A program made the position numbers and the translations under genes. Of a DNA stretch of 64,000 nucleotides, positions 43,401-58,729 are shown one piece after another. Below the pieces are notes generated by a model that did not search any database, was not told the origin of the DNA, and worked only from the letters and a program-made list of their open reading frames with translations. Source of the stretch: Anseranas semipalmata (taxonomy: Eukaryota > Chordata > Aves > Anseriformes > Anseranatidae). The stretch lies in the NCBI GenBank assembly GCA_013399115.1, contig VXAA01001494.1, positions 1,022,595 to 1,086,594 of the forward strand, in the 5' to 3' direction. Every line of letters begins with the position of its first letter. Within the stretch, counting starts at the first letter, position 1.

Positions 43401-46400
43401 CTTTAAATTAAAAAAAAAAAAAGGCTATGTTGCGTTTTGTTTTGTTATTTAAAGGGGGATTTTGTTATAATACACCTGTAACTTGACACCCTTTCTGCTG
43501 ACATTTATTTTAGAGCAGATGGAATACAAATAACATCCCTGTTAGGACAGTCTGCTCTCTTACAGAGGCCCAAGTATTAGAGAATTAACATGACTAAACC
43601 CCTATATTCCTATGGGCAACAAGTAACACCAGTATACCATTGAACTTGAGGTTGTCAAATCACTGGTTTTCATTTGGTGAAAACAATGGCACTAGTCTGT
43701 TACTCAACTTGGAGAGCTATGGAGCAACACAAATAACAGAAGTCTACCTTTTATTTATTTAGTTTAAAATAAGGTCATTCCTGGTATCCTTTCTGAAAAG
43801 GGTGAAAGCTGGACAAATAAATGATTAAATGACAACAGCTCAAGCCCCCCCCAACGGGAACTGAATTTTATTCCTAAGAAGAGAAAGGCAATTTATTCAA
43901 ACAGCCAAGACCCTCAAGTCACTCACAGGGCTTCTAACTTCACAAGACACAACGCCACTTTAAGTCTGCTAGGTCCATAAAGTACACACAGGGTATTTCA
44001 TACAAGAGCGAAGAGAATAGCAGTTTTTCACTTGATCAGCTGCAGAAACCCATGGCAGGAATACATTAAAAGTGCACAGGCAAAGGAGTCCTACATCCCC
44101 AACAGTTATTTAAGAGGCTCGCATTCCAAACAAAATGAAGCAGATTGCTGTATTGGTCCCTGTTTCTTGATGTGTACAGGTAATGCCACTATGGAATAAA
44201 TCCGCCCCCACCCCAAACCTCCCCCAAATTAAAACTAATTTTATACTTATTAAAAAAACAAAACAAAAACAAAAAAACCACACTATTTCATTTTACAAAT
44301 ACAGCGAAAATTATCTCCATGTGAACATAATAAACCACCGTTAACTAGCTCTGCTATGTAAACTGGAACACAAACAGCTCAGAACAAAACTGATAAATAT
44401 TTCACAGAAGGCCAACTTTTCTTAGAAAGGTTTCCAAGTATGCTTTAAAATAAGTTAAATGAAAGCCTCTTGAAGGAAACAGGCTTAAGATCTGGCTTCA
44501 ACCATTATGTTTAAGCAGGCAGAAAAAAAATGAAAAAGATTGCAGCAATTTGTATTGCATGACTTCTGGAAATAAATCAGTCAGGCTCTCAAACCCTGGT
44601 TTAAATCTACCTACTACATCAATTCTAAGTCTGCAGTTATCCAGCAAAACCCACAAAATCTAAGAGGTCATTCTCTGTCCTACCAATAGTATTAAACTCC
44701 ATGCTACTAAGGGAATGTGCACGAGTCATAGCAGCAGAGTAAGTACAACAGAAAAAGTGTATGAGAAGGATGGCAGCAAAGTTCTGTCAGCCAGCAGCAG
44801 ACTTACTATAATTTTGGGAGGGATTTTTAAACCATGCTTCAAGTTGGTTCTGCTTTGCCTCAAGAATAGCAACTGCTGGCCTACAGATGGTGGCCAGAAC
44901 CTTGCACTCCAGCAAAATGGCACAGCTGAAGGAAAGAACAACAACAACAAAAAGCTAACAAATCAACCTGACAATACTACTGGAGCTTGCCCAAGTTTGA
45001 AATGGAAGTCTCACAGCATTCAGAAGCCAAACAACTCCCTCCAACACTGAGAGGATTATTTCAACGTAGCAGGAAGCTGTTGCTATTCACATCTATTCAT
45101 TAACAGAACGAAGCGATGGAATAACCTGCACCTACAACTTCATTCATAGTTAAGGGACACTGACCACTAAAACAAAGAGGTCTTACCTATCATACTCTAC
45201 TTCCAATACAAGTTTTCCTGTGTAGTGCGACCAACAAAACGCTTTATTTGATCCAATTCCACGTTAAGTGCAGAGCACAGCTGGGATAAGAGCATACAGA
45301 CACACAAGACATACTTCAGGGATCCACTTCTCGAGATCTTATAGGCACAGATTTTCCCTTGTCGCTTACTTCACATCCAGGAGAAAATGGGATATCCAAA
45401 TGGAAAGAAAGAAGCAGCGTGAAGAAAGCTACCCTGCCTAACTCGCTGAACAGCCTTTAGGCCTAGATTAACCTGTAAGGCCAAGGGACAAGGGAACCAA
45501 GTGGGTCAATTTTTCCACTTCGTGTGCTCACTGTTGAGCTCTTTTAGCACTAGAAAATAAATACAACAAAATTCTGATCCTATAGACTCTACACATTTTA
45601 AGGTTCCTTATAGGCCAGTGTGAGAAAAATATTTCCCTTAACCAGTCACAACAAGGAGACAGTGGATCCCGAGGCACAACAAGGGAGATGAACCTATTTC
45701 TTAACTGTCTAAATCAAAGTGTCATTTACAGCTCTTGTCCTTTGGTGGCTTAACTTTTGAGTATTTATATAAAAAGCTTACAGTAGGGTTCCCAAGCATA
45801 AGGAAGAAGGCCCTCAACTCAGCAAAAACAAAAATTACACGTGGTATTCTTCAACAGCAAAGCTAATTTAAGTAATATTTAGGATGAACACAATATCTCC
45901 CTCAGTTTTGCAAAAGCAAGCATTTGTGAAATATCAATTAAATGATGCAAATGAGAATTTTTAAAGAGCATAGAAAAGTTTTTGAACACTACTTGTCTAA
46001 AATCCAGACCACTTCAGAAATGAATTCTAAATAACCCAACTCACAGAACAGATCTTCTTCCTTCCTCTCTTTATTTTGACACTTAGAATATAATCTAAAA
46101 GCCTTCATTACTAACAAGAAGTCTTGCTAACCAAGCCAACATCTGAAAGATCCAACATCCACACAGTATTTTTGGAACATAATTCAACTGTACTGAATAG
46201 ATTTCTTGAAAGAAAAGTGAAAAAAAGGCAAAGCTGCAGTATAAATTGCACAGAAAGTCTTCTCTAGACTTAAAATCCTGGATGAGATACTGACTCCACA
46301 GCAGTCGGAGTTGTGCCACTGATGTCAGCGCAGTTCGGATATAACATCTCATTCCCCCTTTTTTTTTTTTTGCTTCTTGTAAAAACTTTTTGAACATGCC

Positions 46401-48986
46401 ATTTAAAAGGTGCTCAGCTCTACGCAAACAACTATAAACTCTACTATTTGAGAAATAAGACATACTTGCAGCCCAAGCTAGTTTCCTTTAAAGTTTATTT
46501 GAACCTGAATGCGAAGTTCACATTAAGTGACCAATAAAAAAGTGTACCTCACATTCCAAATATAAATCTGGTAATGTATATAGTAGTTAATACAAAGCAC
46601 TCTATACTTACTTGATGTGACGAGAGTGCCTACTACCAGTGCCAAGTAAATAAAAGTATGATCTAGTTATTCCACACAGGCCAAAATCATTTTATGATAG
46701 GCTAATTAATCATGAACATAACTTTTCAGACATTACATAATTTCACACAGACTCGCTTGTAGCTCCTGCCAAAGAAAACAACAATTCGTAGGAGAAATAA
46801 ATCTACACTTGAAGAGAGGCGACAGTGACAACACATGACGAGAGGAAGAGAAAGAGGGGAGGAAAGGAACGGGAAAGTGTTAATATGGCACAAAAAAACT
46901 GTATAATTTTATTACTCAAAACACAGCAAAGCTCCAAGTCTAAAAGCCAGAATATATGAATCAAGTGAACCCGGCATATGAACCCAGCAACTGAAACCAA
47001 CTTCTCATTCTAATCTTTCTTAATGACAGACTATTTAAATGATGTTTGACAGAAGCAGAACTTCAGAAACATAAACCTGGATCATACAACTTATTCAGTG
47101 ACACTCCTATTTGAGATTACAATAACAACAGTGTTTGAATTTCTCATCTGGGATAGATCTAGCACTATTTAGATCAAGCACAGATCCCGCCTTTCAGCAA
47201 AATAGTCTCAGATTTACATTTCCAACCTGCCAAAAAGTTAATAAATAATCAATTCAAATTAGTAGTTCTGAACATACACAAAGAAAGGCAGATATAAAGA
47301 CAGACAAAAAAAGTTTTCCCAGTGGCATGTTTTTAATCCTCGCTGTAGACCTCTGATAATGCATTCAAACCCAAACCAGCCCAGGCCTCCAACTAGTAAA
47401 GCGATGACTGTGAAGGCAGACCAAAGAGCTGATTTGGGGGTGGGGGGGGGAATCAAACTGGTATTCCAGAGGTCTTAATTTCAACTCCCACAAGGGTTTA
47501 CAGCAGCTACCCAAGTCACAACACAGACATACAAGCATGTGGCTCTGCACTGTGACACAGGAAAAAACATCCAGTGTAAATCTATGGAACAGCTACGTAT
47601 TAATACGTACATTTATATAGTGACCAGTTTGCTTTCTTCCATTACAGCTGGGGGCAGAGGGGGAGCGCAGTCATTTAGGACATCTGTGAAGGTGTTATAT
47701 TTCTACTGCTTGCATATTCAGTCTCTTTGACTGGGCAGACAGAACAGCACCAGTTTTGAGGTTGCAGGGGGGATGAAAGGCTTGCACACATCTTCCAGGA
47801 TTCCCATGTGTTGTAGCCCGAATTCCACAGTTTGCTCCTCAAGCGAATTGAGAGCAGGCAGAAAGGACCACTATTTTTCTACCACAACAAATGTTTTTCT
47901 CACAGACAGGAGACAAAGTTTTGCTGGCCACTCAGGTTTATGCCATGGACTTACACAGTCTGTTCTTCTTAAAGTGCTTTTAAAATTTCATTATAACTGA
48001 GAAAACACATTTGCTCTTAGAAGACATTGAAAGATAACTTATTGCTGCTGTTTGACAATTAATGAGCTTATGGTAATTAACAGAGGTTTCTTACCCATTT
48101 CTCTACTGCTCACTAAGTTCTTAGGGATGGCAGTTTCCCCGTTCTTTCTGCTGGGAAATTCATGGGTTGTAGTTCTGCTGCTACTGACCACTAAACACAA
48201 CCCACTCCCCTCCTGTCCATCAAAGAATCACTGAAGTTCAAACACACCCAGGAAGAGCAACAAGACTACAGTCTCTGTAGCTTCCACCTTCATAGCAGGA
48301 GCAATAGGCCCTCCTCTCCTCTCTTCTCCTGGGGACAGCAAAGTAAAACTTAACACAACACCCTTAACACTTAAAACTTAACACACAAACAAAACTCACC
48401 TTGGCCTGAAATAGTCAGGGATTTCTACTGTTAGAGAAAATGGCTCTGGAAAGATCTCTTCAGATCCCTTATCAATGACGGCCCATACAACCTTCACAGA
48501 TTTATATACCTTTTAATTATATTACTGCAGTTTAATGAGTCTGTATTCAGATGAACAATAAGTTTGACAGTTATGCACTCATGAAAGTAAAGTTTATTGC
48601 TCCAAGTGAGCTGGAAATGACTGATGAGAACTAATAGCTTTGTTATATATTAAACCCCTCTTGCCACATTGAAAATAAGGCAGCAAAGAAGGTCTTCATT
48701 CCATCAGCTACCACAAGCCACCAGTAGAGAAAAACAGCAGCTAGAAGCCAAATTTGCTGTTAATACTATGATTCTAGAAGTGTTTCCTAACATCATCTCT
48801 CTCCCAGAAGCTTAACTGAGAGATCTTTCACACATTCACAATATGAAGTGTTGTCTTATGGATGATAGGGAAAAGGAAGAGTAGATATGGTTAGGTACGT
48901 TTTCCTAAAGCATTTATTATTTTAAATGAATTTTTCTCAGACCTTAAAACACTGTAAACTTCTGCTTTCAGACCTGTATCTCTGCA

Positions 48987-49008
48987 AAATAATAATAATA
49001 ATAATAAA
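48987..49008. repeat. (AAT)n microsatellite
   Basis: About seven AAT units follow 'ctgcaa', 50 bp before a larger poly(A) region. Confidence 0.85.
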
Positions 49009-49059
49009 AACACTATTCCTTCACAAGAACAGATAATATCCACAGGTCCAGAAAGAAGT

Positions 49060-49141
49060 AAAAAAAAAAAAAAAAAAAAAACATAATAAGAAAAAAAAAA
49101 AAACCTCCTCCCCCANAAAAAAAAAAAAAAAAAAAAAAAAA
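49060..49141 (+). repeat. Compound poly(A) region with one ambiguous base
   Basis: A runs at 49060-49081, about 49091-49103 and 49117-49141 are separated by short C/T-rich breaks, with an N at 49116. This is probably an unstable homopolymer with some assembly error. Confidence 0.85.
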
Positions 49142-52100
49142 CACTAGTATGTCTGGCATAAATTCTTATTTGTTACTTTTTTGCATTTTGTCCATTACAA
49201 CTGAAGGATAAGAGATCTTGCACGAGGGCCTGCATTCTCTTCTGCATTCTAAGACTTCTGTATCCTGGGAGAAAATGCTGCTCTGCTGCCTGTAATCATA
49301 GCTAACTGGGCAGTACAGTCACTACTCCCGCACTGCTTTCTAAGGGGGGAGTGGCAAGATCTCTATTAAGATGTCTGCCCTCCTCATAGGGATTTACAGA
49401 ATCTCCTGACAGAACGTTCTTTAGAGCATCCGCACTACTTTGAAAGGAAAATGTGGAGTGGAAATAGAATGGAATATTGAAGCAATCATTTTAGGCAAAA
49501 GGTATTTACCACACAACCCCATAAAGCCTCCTGAAACCATTATCTCCAAAGTTCACTGTCTTTTCTCTGGAGCACCTTTGTTGTACCATCCCTGTAACGA
49601 AGTACCAAGAATTTCTGTGGAGTGTCAGGGGGTCACAATAAAAAATAAATTGATATCAAGTCAGACAGCTTGGAAACATCCAAACACAAGAGAGAATTGT
49701 ACACAACCTACCAGCAAACAGATCAGTAGTAGCATTTGACAGAGCTGAAAAAGATGTCAGAGCCATGGCTGCAACTTCTGTTTACACGGGAGCATAACTT
49801 TATTACTGCACTAGTTAATCCCTCATTCTCCCAACTAACTTAATTTCCATTACAATACCAAACAAGGTAGCAGGGCATTTTTACAGCTTTCTCAAAGTCC
49901 CAATTAACTGAAAGCACCTGAATTAAGCTAGAAACAGTTGCTGAAAGAAGACTAATTCAATGAAAGGATTCAAATTCCCATCTGGACGTGTGATTTGACT
50001 CCCTTCACACTTTCTTTGGATAGCTGATGATAGCATCATTGTTTAAAAAGAGAAGAGGCTAGAACAGAATGCTGCTCACAGAACCGAAGGGCTGTTCCTT
50101 CCTCTGGCAGCAACACGTAATGCCACCACCCGAGGGAACCCAGCTCCTGGGAGCTCCGGCCCCATCCCTCCCCTTGACCTGCGGCTGGAACACACCGTTG
50201 GACTGGAGCCCAACTGCAGTCCAAAAAGGAGAAGCCTACAGCACAGTTTTAGTCAAAAGGGGTCAGCTCTGAGAAAATGCCTTAAGAAATTAATATTAAC
50301 TCATGCTCAGCAGTGATTGTACCAAGCACTTGTCCGCTTTGAGGTACAAGTTTACAGAGGCAGAAGGAACCTCCCACCCCAAACCCCCATCACACAGAGA
50401 CAAGCAGTGAGGACACGGTGCAGAACTGTCAGAGCGAGGAGTTTCTGGGCCCCATGCAATTTAGAAGTGACTGTCAGGCTCTGGTCAATGCTCTAATTTA
50501 GTAACAAGCTAATAGCACTCAGAGCTAATGAACAAGCATTCATCTGTACTTCGGCTGTTCGGAGATCAAAGCAGGCATAATTTCTCTGAAGAAACTTCAC
50601 TGTTCACCCTAGACTTCAGTTTAGTATTTTAAAACAATTCTGTTTTTAATAAAACAAACCCATCCACTATTACGCAATTCATAGTTTTAGACTACTCCTG
50701 CCTTGTTTTCACAAGCAGAAATGTAACAGCTTCCTTAAATTGACCTTTCCATTCAGATACATCAGAAAGAATTTAAGGACAGGTCTCCATTTTACTTCAG
50801 CTTGAAAAGTGATCATCTGACAACCAATCCCTTGCATTTGGTTCAAAGAATAGGGACCTATTAGGTAAACACAAAAAATAAAAAATCATCTGTGTAGTCC
50901 ATAAAGAAAAATAAATTTGGTCATGTGAGTAAACATTTTTGAAAATAACACTTGCCATTGAACCTTTTTAGAACAGCAAGCAGCTCTAGCACAGACCTCC
51001 CCCCTCTGTGTGAAAGGATCTTCTCCAAAATTAAGAGATTATAAACAAGGTTTTGCCTATAAAACATTTACATTATGAAGTATGCTTAATATAGGTTGAG
51101 AGCCTAAGTGCAGTTGAAGTTCTTAGTGAGGCATTTCCTTCTTAAACTGTAACCATCTCCTCTCCAAGGAGAACCATAAAAAGGAGTTTAGAGGATGGAA
51201 GTAAAGCTTTGCGTGTATTGTTTTGCCTGCCAAACAACTGTGAAGCCCGGATCTTTTCTGATGGCTCCTTGCTGGTAGCTCTACAAAAAGAGCAGCATGT
51301 CAGAGCTACAGACCCTACCACTGCCATCTAAGCACCAGTGATCTAATCACATATCAAAAAGTTACAATACTTAATGCCAGAAATAAAACAGCTGAACAAA
51401 TTCTGAGAACATTCAGGCTGAAATTGTACCATTTAGGTAATGAAGCGTTAATCTGAGTTCCCAGGCTACATACAGCAAATTGTGTTGGAGCAGGAGAATA
51501 CACATCATGGACGGCCACACTGGTTTATATCCAAATTAGCTTGGATGCAGAGGGAGAAGGGAAAGTCTGTACACAGGTGCATACTTTAATTCTGCATGCC
51601 TCCTTGTTGACTTGACAACTGAGGCACCCAGGTTCTGCTGCAGTTTTTGATAGTGAGGACAGCAACAGCCAAGCGCTTAAAACACTTTGTCACCTTCTCA
51701 ATGAAGTACATACGCATCCAATCACAGGAAGTACGTAAAGCAAGACTGAGGGTAAGTCACAAGATCAGTAAAAGATAATGCTTTCGGCGTAGTTTTGACG
51801 ATACTGAATGTTTGTTTGGGGGGGTTCTGCCTCAGCATCAGCTTTCCTGGAAGACCATTAGATCTGACAGTTAAGACAGAAGAGCAGCAGAGAAACACAC
51901 CAAAACAAAGCAAAGGGAGAGCATTATAGGACAAAAACACTGAGAAATTGCTTTTGCCCCTTTCAAGCTTAGTGCCATTAATTTATGTATGAAGCTACTT
52001 AAATGTACTGCAAAAGTAAGGAGCATTAAGCTTAACACAAATAACTCTCCCAAAACAAGCCATTAATAATGACAACACATGTCTCTCGGATGCATCTTTA

Positions 52101-52143
52101 GGTGAAGAAACTTTTAAAACAATGTGACCCCCTCACTTGCAAA

Positions 52144-52164
52144 GACACACACACACACACACAC
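52144..52164. repeat. (AC)n microsatellite
   Basis: About ten AC/CA units follow 'caaagac' on the plus strand. Confidence 0.85.
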
Positions 52165-54089
52165 AAAAATGGTATGAGCCACGTTCAATGCTTATTCTCA
52201 TCAAAAGCATCCCAATTTGGAAGAAGTCTTACCCAGAGTTATTATGCTACCTTCCTGAAAGAGGTAAATATACTTAAAATAGTAAAATGGGTGTTATCAG
52301 TAATTAGCTATCATTGCCTTTTGTTTCTTTATTACTTACACCTAAAAGGCATGTTGGTCAGGAAGCAGTGCAAGACTAATAGCAAAAATATGTTTTTATG
52401 TAAAGTTGTATGATTACTGGGGGGAATGTTTGTATAATTTTGAGAACAGTCTTTGTACAACACAAAGGAACATGTCAAAGGTGAAAATATTGGACCGAGT
52501 TAATAAGTACCCTGATCCTGGATGCCAGCACTGCAATAAAACCCATGACCTTTCATAATTATAATCAAGTCTCTACAAATGACATGTAAGAGTAATTGTA
52601 ATGCAGGTTTATATGAAAAATGCTCCAAAAACCCCAAAAAACTCATAATATATTAGACAATATTCCTTTCAATCGGTTCGTTTCTAGACCTAAGCTTTGG
52701 GTTTTTTTTTTGTTTTGTTTTTTTTAAGGTTTACTTCATTTACAAAAACAAGGAACCTGGTTTTGACAATGAGCAGTAAAAATCTTAATAGTTTAATTCA
52801 AGCTTTGAAATGTTAATCCTATCGGGAAACACAATAGATAACTGAGCAATTTCTTTGGTCCAGTCATCCCTACTGATGGCTACGTTCAAGCAGTAAGGTA
52901 GAAGGAGCAATGATGCACACACTGAGATCATCTCATGCACCTAAACCACGTAAGTGCTCACGTCTGTGCTACCAAACTCTGGCAAGTGATGAAGGTGATG
53001 CAGGAAGTTCCTGGGGTGATCCAGCCGATGGAATTCAAACCCCTTTTTCCAGCTGCCAATAGAAACAGATATGGCCAGCACCTGCTTCAGCAGCCTACTG
53101 GACTACAGTTTTGCATGCTGCTGTTGATGCTGTTTCTCATCCATCCATTGTCCCCACACACACAAACGCACTACTTCACTATCCCTGAAGCTCATACACA
53201 GAGGCAATTCAAGCACTTCAGACACTAGTCTTTTAGGGGGACAGGGAAGGCAAAAATCAATGTGGAAGGAAAATGGATTTTAGCATTTCTGAAAATTTAA
53301 CCTGCAGTCTGTTCTACCAGTATGATTCCTTAATACAGATTACAGTTTACATATGCAGTTGGAGAAGGCTACACTGAACAAAGAAATTAAGCCTCTGCAT
53401 AGTATCTTTCCATGCTATGTTTATGGAAGTGTGCACAACTGTGGCTTATTGGAAGTAGAAAGTAAGCACACAGTGCAACAAGAACACCCATTAATTCTAC
53501 CCTAGTGCCACCACAGCCACAACCCTACAAACTGGTGAGCTGCAGTGGTAACAGGGAGTCAAGAGCATCGTGTTGCACGCACAGCCTCTGGGGATGCTGG
53601 CATCCCTCAGAAGGATGAACGACGTCGGATCCCAGGATGAACAAGCAGCAGCCCCACTCAGGTAGCTGGCAACACAGAGGTGCAGACATTCATGATTACT
53701 GCTACCAAAGCACAGGCTACGCAATAAAACCATGGCATTCAGTCCTCCCCTTAACAGACATTTAACAAATACTGAGTGGGCAAGGGGGTCCTTCCATACC
53801 ATATTCAAGACTCTTGTCCCTTTTCTTAAGCAATCTGCATGAGAAGTTTCTACCCCAAAGAAGAAAGATTAGAGTGCAAGTCAAAGTAAACTCAAATCCC
53901 AGAATGTATTAACACCACAAATATGCTTCAGCAATGCCATCTCATTATCCCTTTCAGCCTGATAATATCTAAGACAGCCAGGAGATGGTGTTGGAAGAGT
54001 CAGCTCAAAATTAATATTCCACACCCCAATATCCCAAGATTCTCATTTTCAGCAAGAAAATAAATAGAAGCTAGCTTTACAAATAAAAA

Positions 54090-54122
54090 GTAACATCTAA
54101 CATTACTAGCTTTAGATGTTAC
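54090..54122. repeat. Perfect 11-bp inverted repeat
   Basis: GTAACATCTAA at 54090-54100 is the exact reverse complement of TTAGATGTTAC at 54112-54122, with an 11-nt spacer. Confidence 0.8.
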
Positions 54123-56200
54123 AGGGGGATGAGGTGGTGACAGGGAGATGGGACAAACAAATTAACTGACAAAGGCTGCAAAACATACTCGCATTGTTTC
54201 GGAGCACCTCACTGACAAGCAAAACTACCAACAGGACACTGAAATACTGGAAGAGTAACCCCTCACCACCACCCCCAACACCAGCAGAGATCTCAGCATT
54301 GTGTACAGTACCCTAGACTAGAGAGAACACAGAACAAAACTGTTTGGGGAATTAGAGAGGAGACATATGTCCTTTTACCACTATTTACATCTGTTGTACA
54401 GAAAGATCTGTTCCATATTTATTAGTTGCATTTAATTTAGTGCAGATCTATATAATAAAACATCTATTTTTAAAGCATCATTAGCCTATTATTAACTACG
54501 CAGGAAAAAAAAAAAAAAGTATTGGATTCCCCCCATGCCACCTTCCTCCAGCAATACCTCACTTGATACTCATTCATCTCCAGGATTATCATATAACTAC
54601 CAGTTTAAAGCTGGATCAATGTCTTTTCACTTCACTGAACAACCCAATCAATAGCAACAAGGACATTCTGCTGTCAAAAGCAAACTGCTGCTCATGCTGC
54701 TCGTCCCCCCTGGGCTTGGTGTTACAGAACCGCATTAGATAGACCCTACCATGCGGCACTCAATGTGACACTGAGCACTCCGTAGGCACAGCACAGGGTA
54801 TTGATACCACGGACACAGCTATATCAACAGGGTAATCGCTTGCACCTTCAGAAAATAAAGCTGTAGTCACGACAAGCTGTAGAACCATTTGCACCTCCTA
54901 CTGAGGAAAACAACCTAGTCTGATTCCTGTTTTAATTACATGTGTGCATTTATTCTCCAGAAAGGCAAAACAAATGGAGAACCTTACACCACCAAAAACA
55001 AAGTGAGTGCATTTCACTAGTAAGTACTACAGAAATAATTGTTCCGTTTTTTCATCCCAACCACTGGAAAGCATACTGCTCTTTTTTTTTTTTTTTAATT
55101 ATTTATTTCCCCAACTCTCCAAATTCTAGAGAGCTCTGCAAATCAAAAATATCACTGTACACTTTCAGACAAGAATCATGTTTTGTACTTATAGTACACA
55201 AGTACTAAAAAGATTGGGGGTGGAGGAGTTGTATATACAAGAGATTCCAGGGGTAATCTCTTAAGAATACATGCCAAAAAGTGTAACCAAAGGAAAATCT
55301 GTCTCCTTTATATTCGAGCCTGTCTGTAGCCAAAAAAGAAGAGCTTACACGACTCCTGAACCATGTTGTTCTTTTTAAATGAAATAAAGCAATTCCCAGT
55401 GTTGTTACATCTTCCATTAAGGTACACAAATGGAAAATTTTGTTGTATAATGGGAACAGGATGGAAGAGAAGGGGACAGAAAGGGCAGAGAAATCACACC
55501 AAACTAGTAAGTGTCTTTCTTTACTGTGTGGCTATCCTGGCTGCTAATTCCACAGCCCATGCAGCTCAAGGGATGGAATATCCAGATCCTTTAAAGAAAA
55601 ATATGCAGTCTGCATCTGTTGCTATATAAGAAAAAACACTCACAGATTTCCCCTTTTATTTTAGGCTATGAAACATCCCTTAAACTTATGAGATTTTGAA
55701 AGTATTTAATTTTATAACAAAGTTAGCTTAACCTAGAGCCTTGAACTTTTATGAATAATTCATTTCCCAGAACACATCTAGTGAAGATTGGTTTCTCACT
55801 TGATTACCTATCTTGTACCTCCTCCACTACCTCCTCATCCCCAAATTCTCAAACTATATCCCTCATGCTCACACTCACATCCCCAACGCTCCTCCTCTTC
55901 CTCCTCTCTATGTAGCCATGGTATGTTCTCTCTTGGTGAGTTAGAGACAAACATGTAATTCAGTATCATATATGAACTCTTCAGCTGACTACCTACCACC
56001 ACCCAAAAGACCAAAGATGTAGATAGAGCTGTCCCTCCTTTTCCTTCAGCAATAACGGTTCCAAAGGCATCTCTTTGCACAGTTTCCATAAAACTTATGT
56101 GTTACTTTTGGTTGAGTACAAAATTGGCCAAAAACTTAAATATTATTGAGGGGAGAAGTGCAAAGTACAGCTGACTGACATTGGCTACGGTTGCAATGAA

Positions 56201-56226
56201 ACTTTTTTTTTTTTTTTTTTTTTTTA
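56201..56226. repeat. Poly(T) tract
   Basis: About 25 consecutive T on the plus strand after 'gaaac'. It is a simple repeat with no attached retrocopy. Confidence 0.85.
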
Positions 56227-58729
56227 AGTGCAGGAAGCAGAAATCAAACAGCCAGCAGCTAACCTTGCTGAATGTACCCTCAAGAAAGTTTTAGCTCCAA
56301 TACTTTTTCTTCTCTTGTACGTTGGGCCAGCCTCACCTTAAGCACCTCTGCTGATTCTAGCAGTATATATTTATTTAAGACAGATATATTTCGGAAGAAA
56401 GTAGCACTGCTGAAAGATGTGTAAAAGCTAGAGACTTCCCATCCAAACAAAAGCTGCCCATCTGCTGCAAAGCTGTAATTTTTTTTTTCCTGCCTAGTTT
56501 TACTGGACTGCATTTTAAAACAACATTACACAAGTCAAAACTTTGGACTTCTCCCCAGGCCCAGTTACTCCCAATAGGAAACTGATGATTTTTAATTATA
56601 GCTAATCTAGCTTTTAATAAGCAAATGATAAAGGAAGTACACAGTGAATGTTCTCACTAATGCTGATGATCATACACTACACACGCATGTAAAGATGCAG
56701 CTTAGTAGCTTCTTGGAGTTTCAGAGGAACCCAACCTACCCACACACTTAACTCCCAAGGAAACATTTAACATCTTAAACAGTGTCACATCTTCATGAAG
56801 CATGAGCCCATCTCCCCCCTCATATTCCAAAATTAACTAGTAACAAGTGTGAGAATTTATAGGACATATGTTTAAAAGAAAAGAAGTTACGTCTTATGAA
56901 GTCTGGAGATTAGTCTCTTCTGTTGGCTTGGGACTGGGGGACGGAAGAGTGTTCAATCGCATCCAAATCAAGTAAACCTAAACTCAAGTCTCCCTCCTCC
57001 TATTAGCAAAACTAATTTAGAGTCTACTTACCATCTACACAATCCTTACGCCAAAACAGCACCTACCTGTACACCTACACCTCGGGTCACGCACTAATTA
57101 ACAGGCACCCGACTACAAGCCCCACCCAGGTCCTACCAGGAGAACAAGGCAACCAAAGACGCCTGGCAGCTTGCTATAGTGTCACGCTAACAGCCCCAGC
57201 AAAAGGACTAGATTTTTACAGTATAAAACAAATACAGCACATGAAGTTTCCTCAGATATGTTTATCAGATGGCTACATATACATTCCAAGAAATCAAAGC
57301 AGGAATGACTGCGTTAAAGGGCAACACTTTCACACATTTCCTGTATTACAGGAGTTATTAACCCATAGCCCAGACCCTCCGTTTACACTTGTAAGAACAT
57401 GAAATTATCAAGTCTAAAAATGGACACCTGCTCATGAGGAACTGGACGGAGATTTCTTGCCACCTCCATAAGCCTGCAAGTAGCCAAGATGACCTCCCTT
57501 AGGAAAGGGCCTAAACTGCATTTTACCTGGAGGTGAAGAGCTTCATGTGCCATTACCAGCCTTCCCGAGCAAAGCAAACACCAATAAACTTGCAAAATGC
57601 CATCAGCTAGCATTTCAGCAGCCAAAGCAGAATCTGAAGATGATCCACAAAACTACACTTAGCAGACTGACACTGAAACCAAAGTCTTGCCACAGGTTCC
57701 CAACACACACACAGTTGACAGCCGCTTCCTGCCACTGGTGTCTTTGTGCCCATACTGGAGTTTTAGTAGAAATGCAAGCTTCAGACACAGCGAGCTACTG
57801 CACAGAACGAGGGCGATGACAGATCAGAGAAGCAAACTCAAGACTGACAAACCATTATCAGGCTCTCAAACCACAGAAGCAATTAAAATCCCTAAACACA
57901 AGGTGTCAATAAAGTAACTAACTACCAGATGAAAGAGTATTTATTTTGAAATCTGTTTTCCTTTCTTCACTCGTGTAAGCCAAAGACCACCCATAACTAG
58001 CTATGCTTCAGTGAGATTTAGCAGAACTCTGAACAGCTATTTCCTCTTATAATGCCTTTGGAAAAAAAAAAAAAAGATTGAAGAAATTAGTGTGCTAGAT
58101 CCTCTCTTGGGCATCAGTCAGTACTAATGGACTTCCTTACAATGCATGGTCAAGCTTACCTTGATGCTTTGCTTGATTCCAGAAGTGTTAAATGCCTGCA
58201 TCCATATCATGTTTATCAACTGCATATGAGGAATATGAAGAAAGGTGTGATGTAATATCTTCCATTATATTAGAACTAGAATTATTTTATTAAACTTGAG
58301 TATAAAAGTCATGTTTTGCTAGAGTGAGAAAAAGGTTTATTTAAATGAATGATTATTTTGTTTGGCATTGTGAGGCACATCCAACACATGGTAGCATTCT
58401 GTGAGTATATGCAGTCCTTGCCAGTGTGTACTTTCAAACTATATATTAATACTCTTTAGCAACAACCATATGATGTTTTGTAATAACACCATGGCATAAT
58501 GAAGTGTTGCTATATTTTGAAATGAAAATTATTTCAAGTGAATTTTGATTTTACTATTGTTATTTAAACTATATAGCCTCTAGAATTACTAAAACATTCT
58601 TAGTATAGTTTGACTGTCTTCCCTATCAAATAATTGCAAAATTATTTTGCAAACAATTGCAAATTTTAAAAGAATCACAGTTATGTCCAATGAAATTTAA
58701 GAAGAAGTCCAACACTATTTGATGTTACT

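Noticed and set aside
46095..46463. 122-codon minus-strand open frame
   Set aside because: No recognisable domain. It crosses a poly(A/T) run, and AT-rich intron produces such frames by chance.
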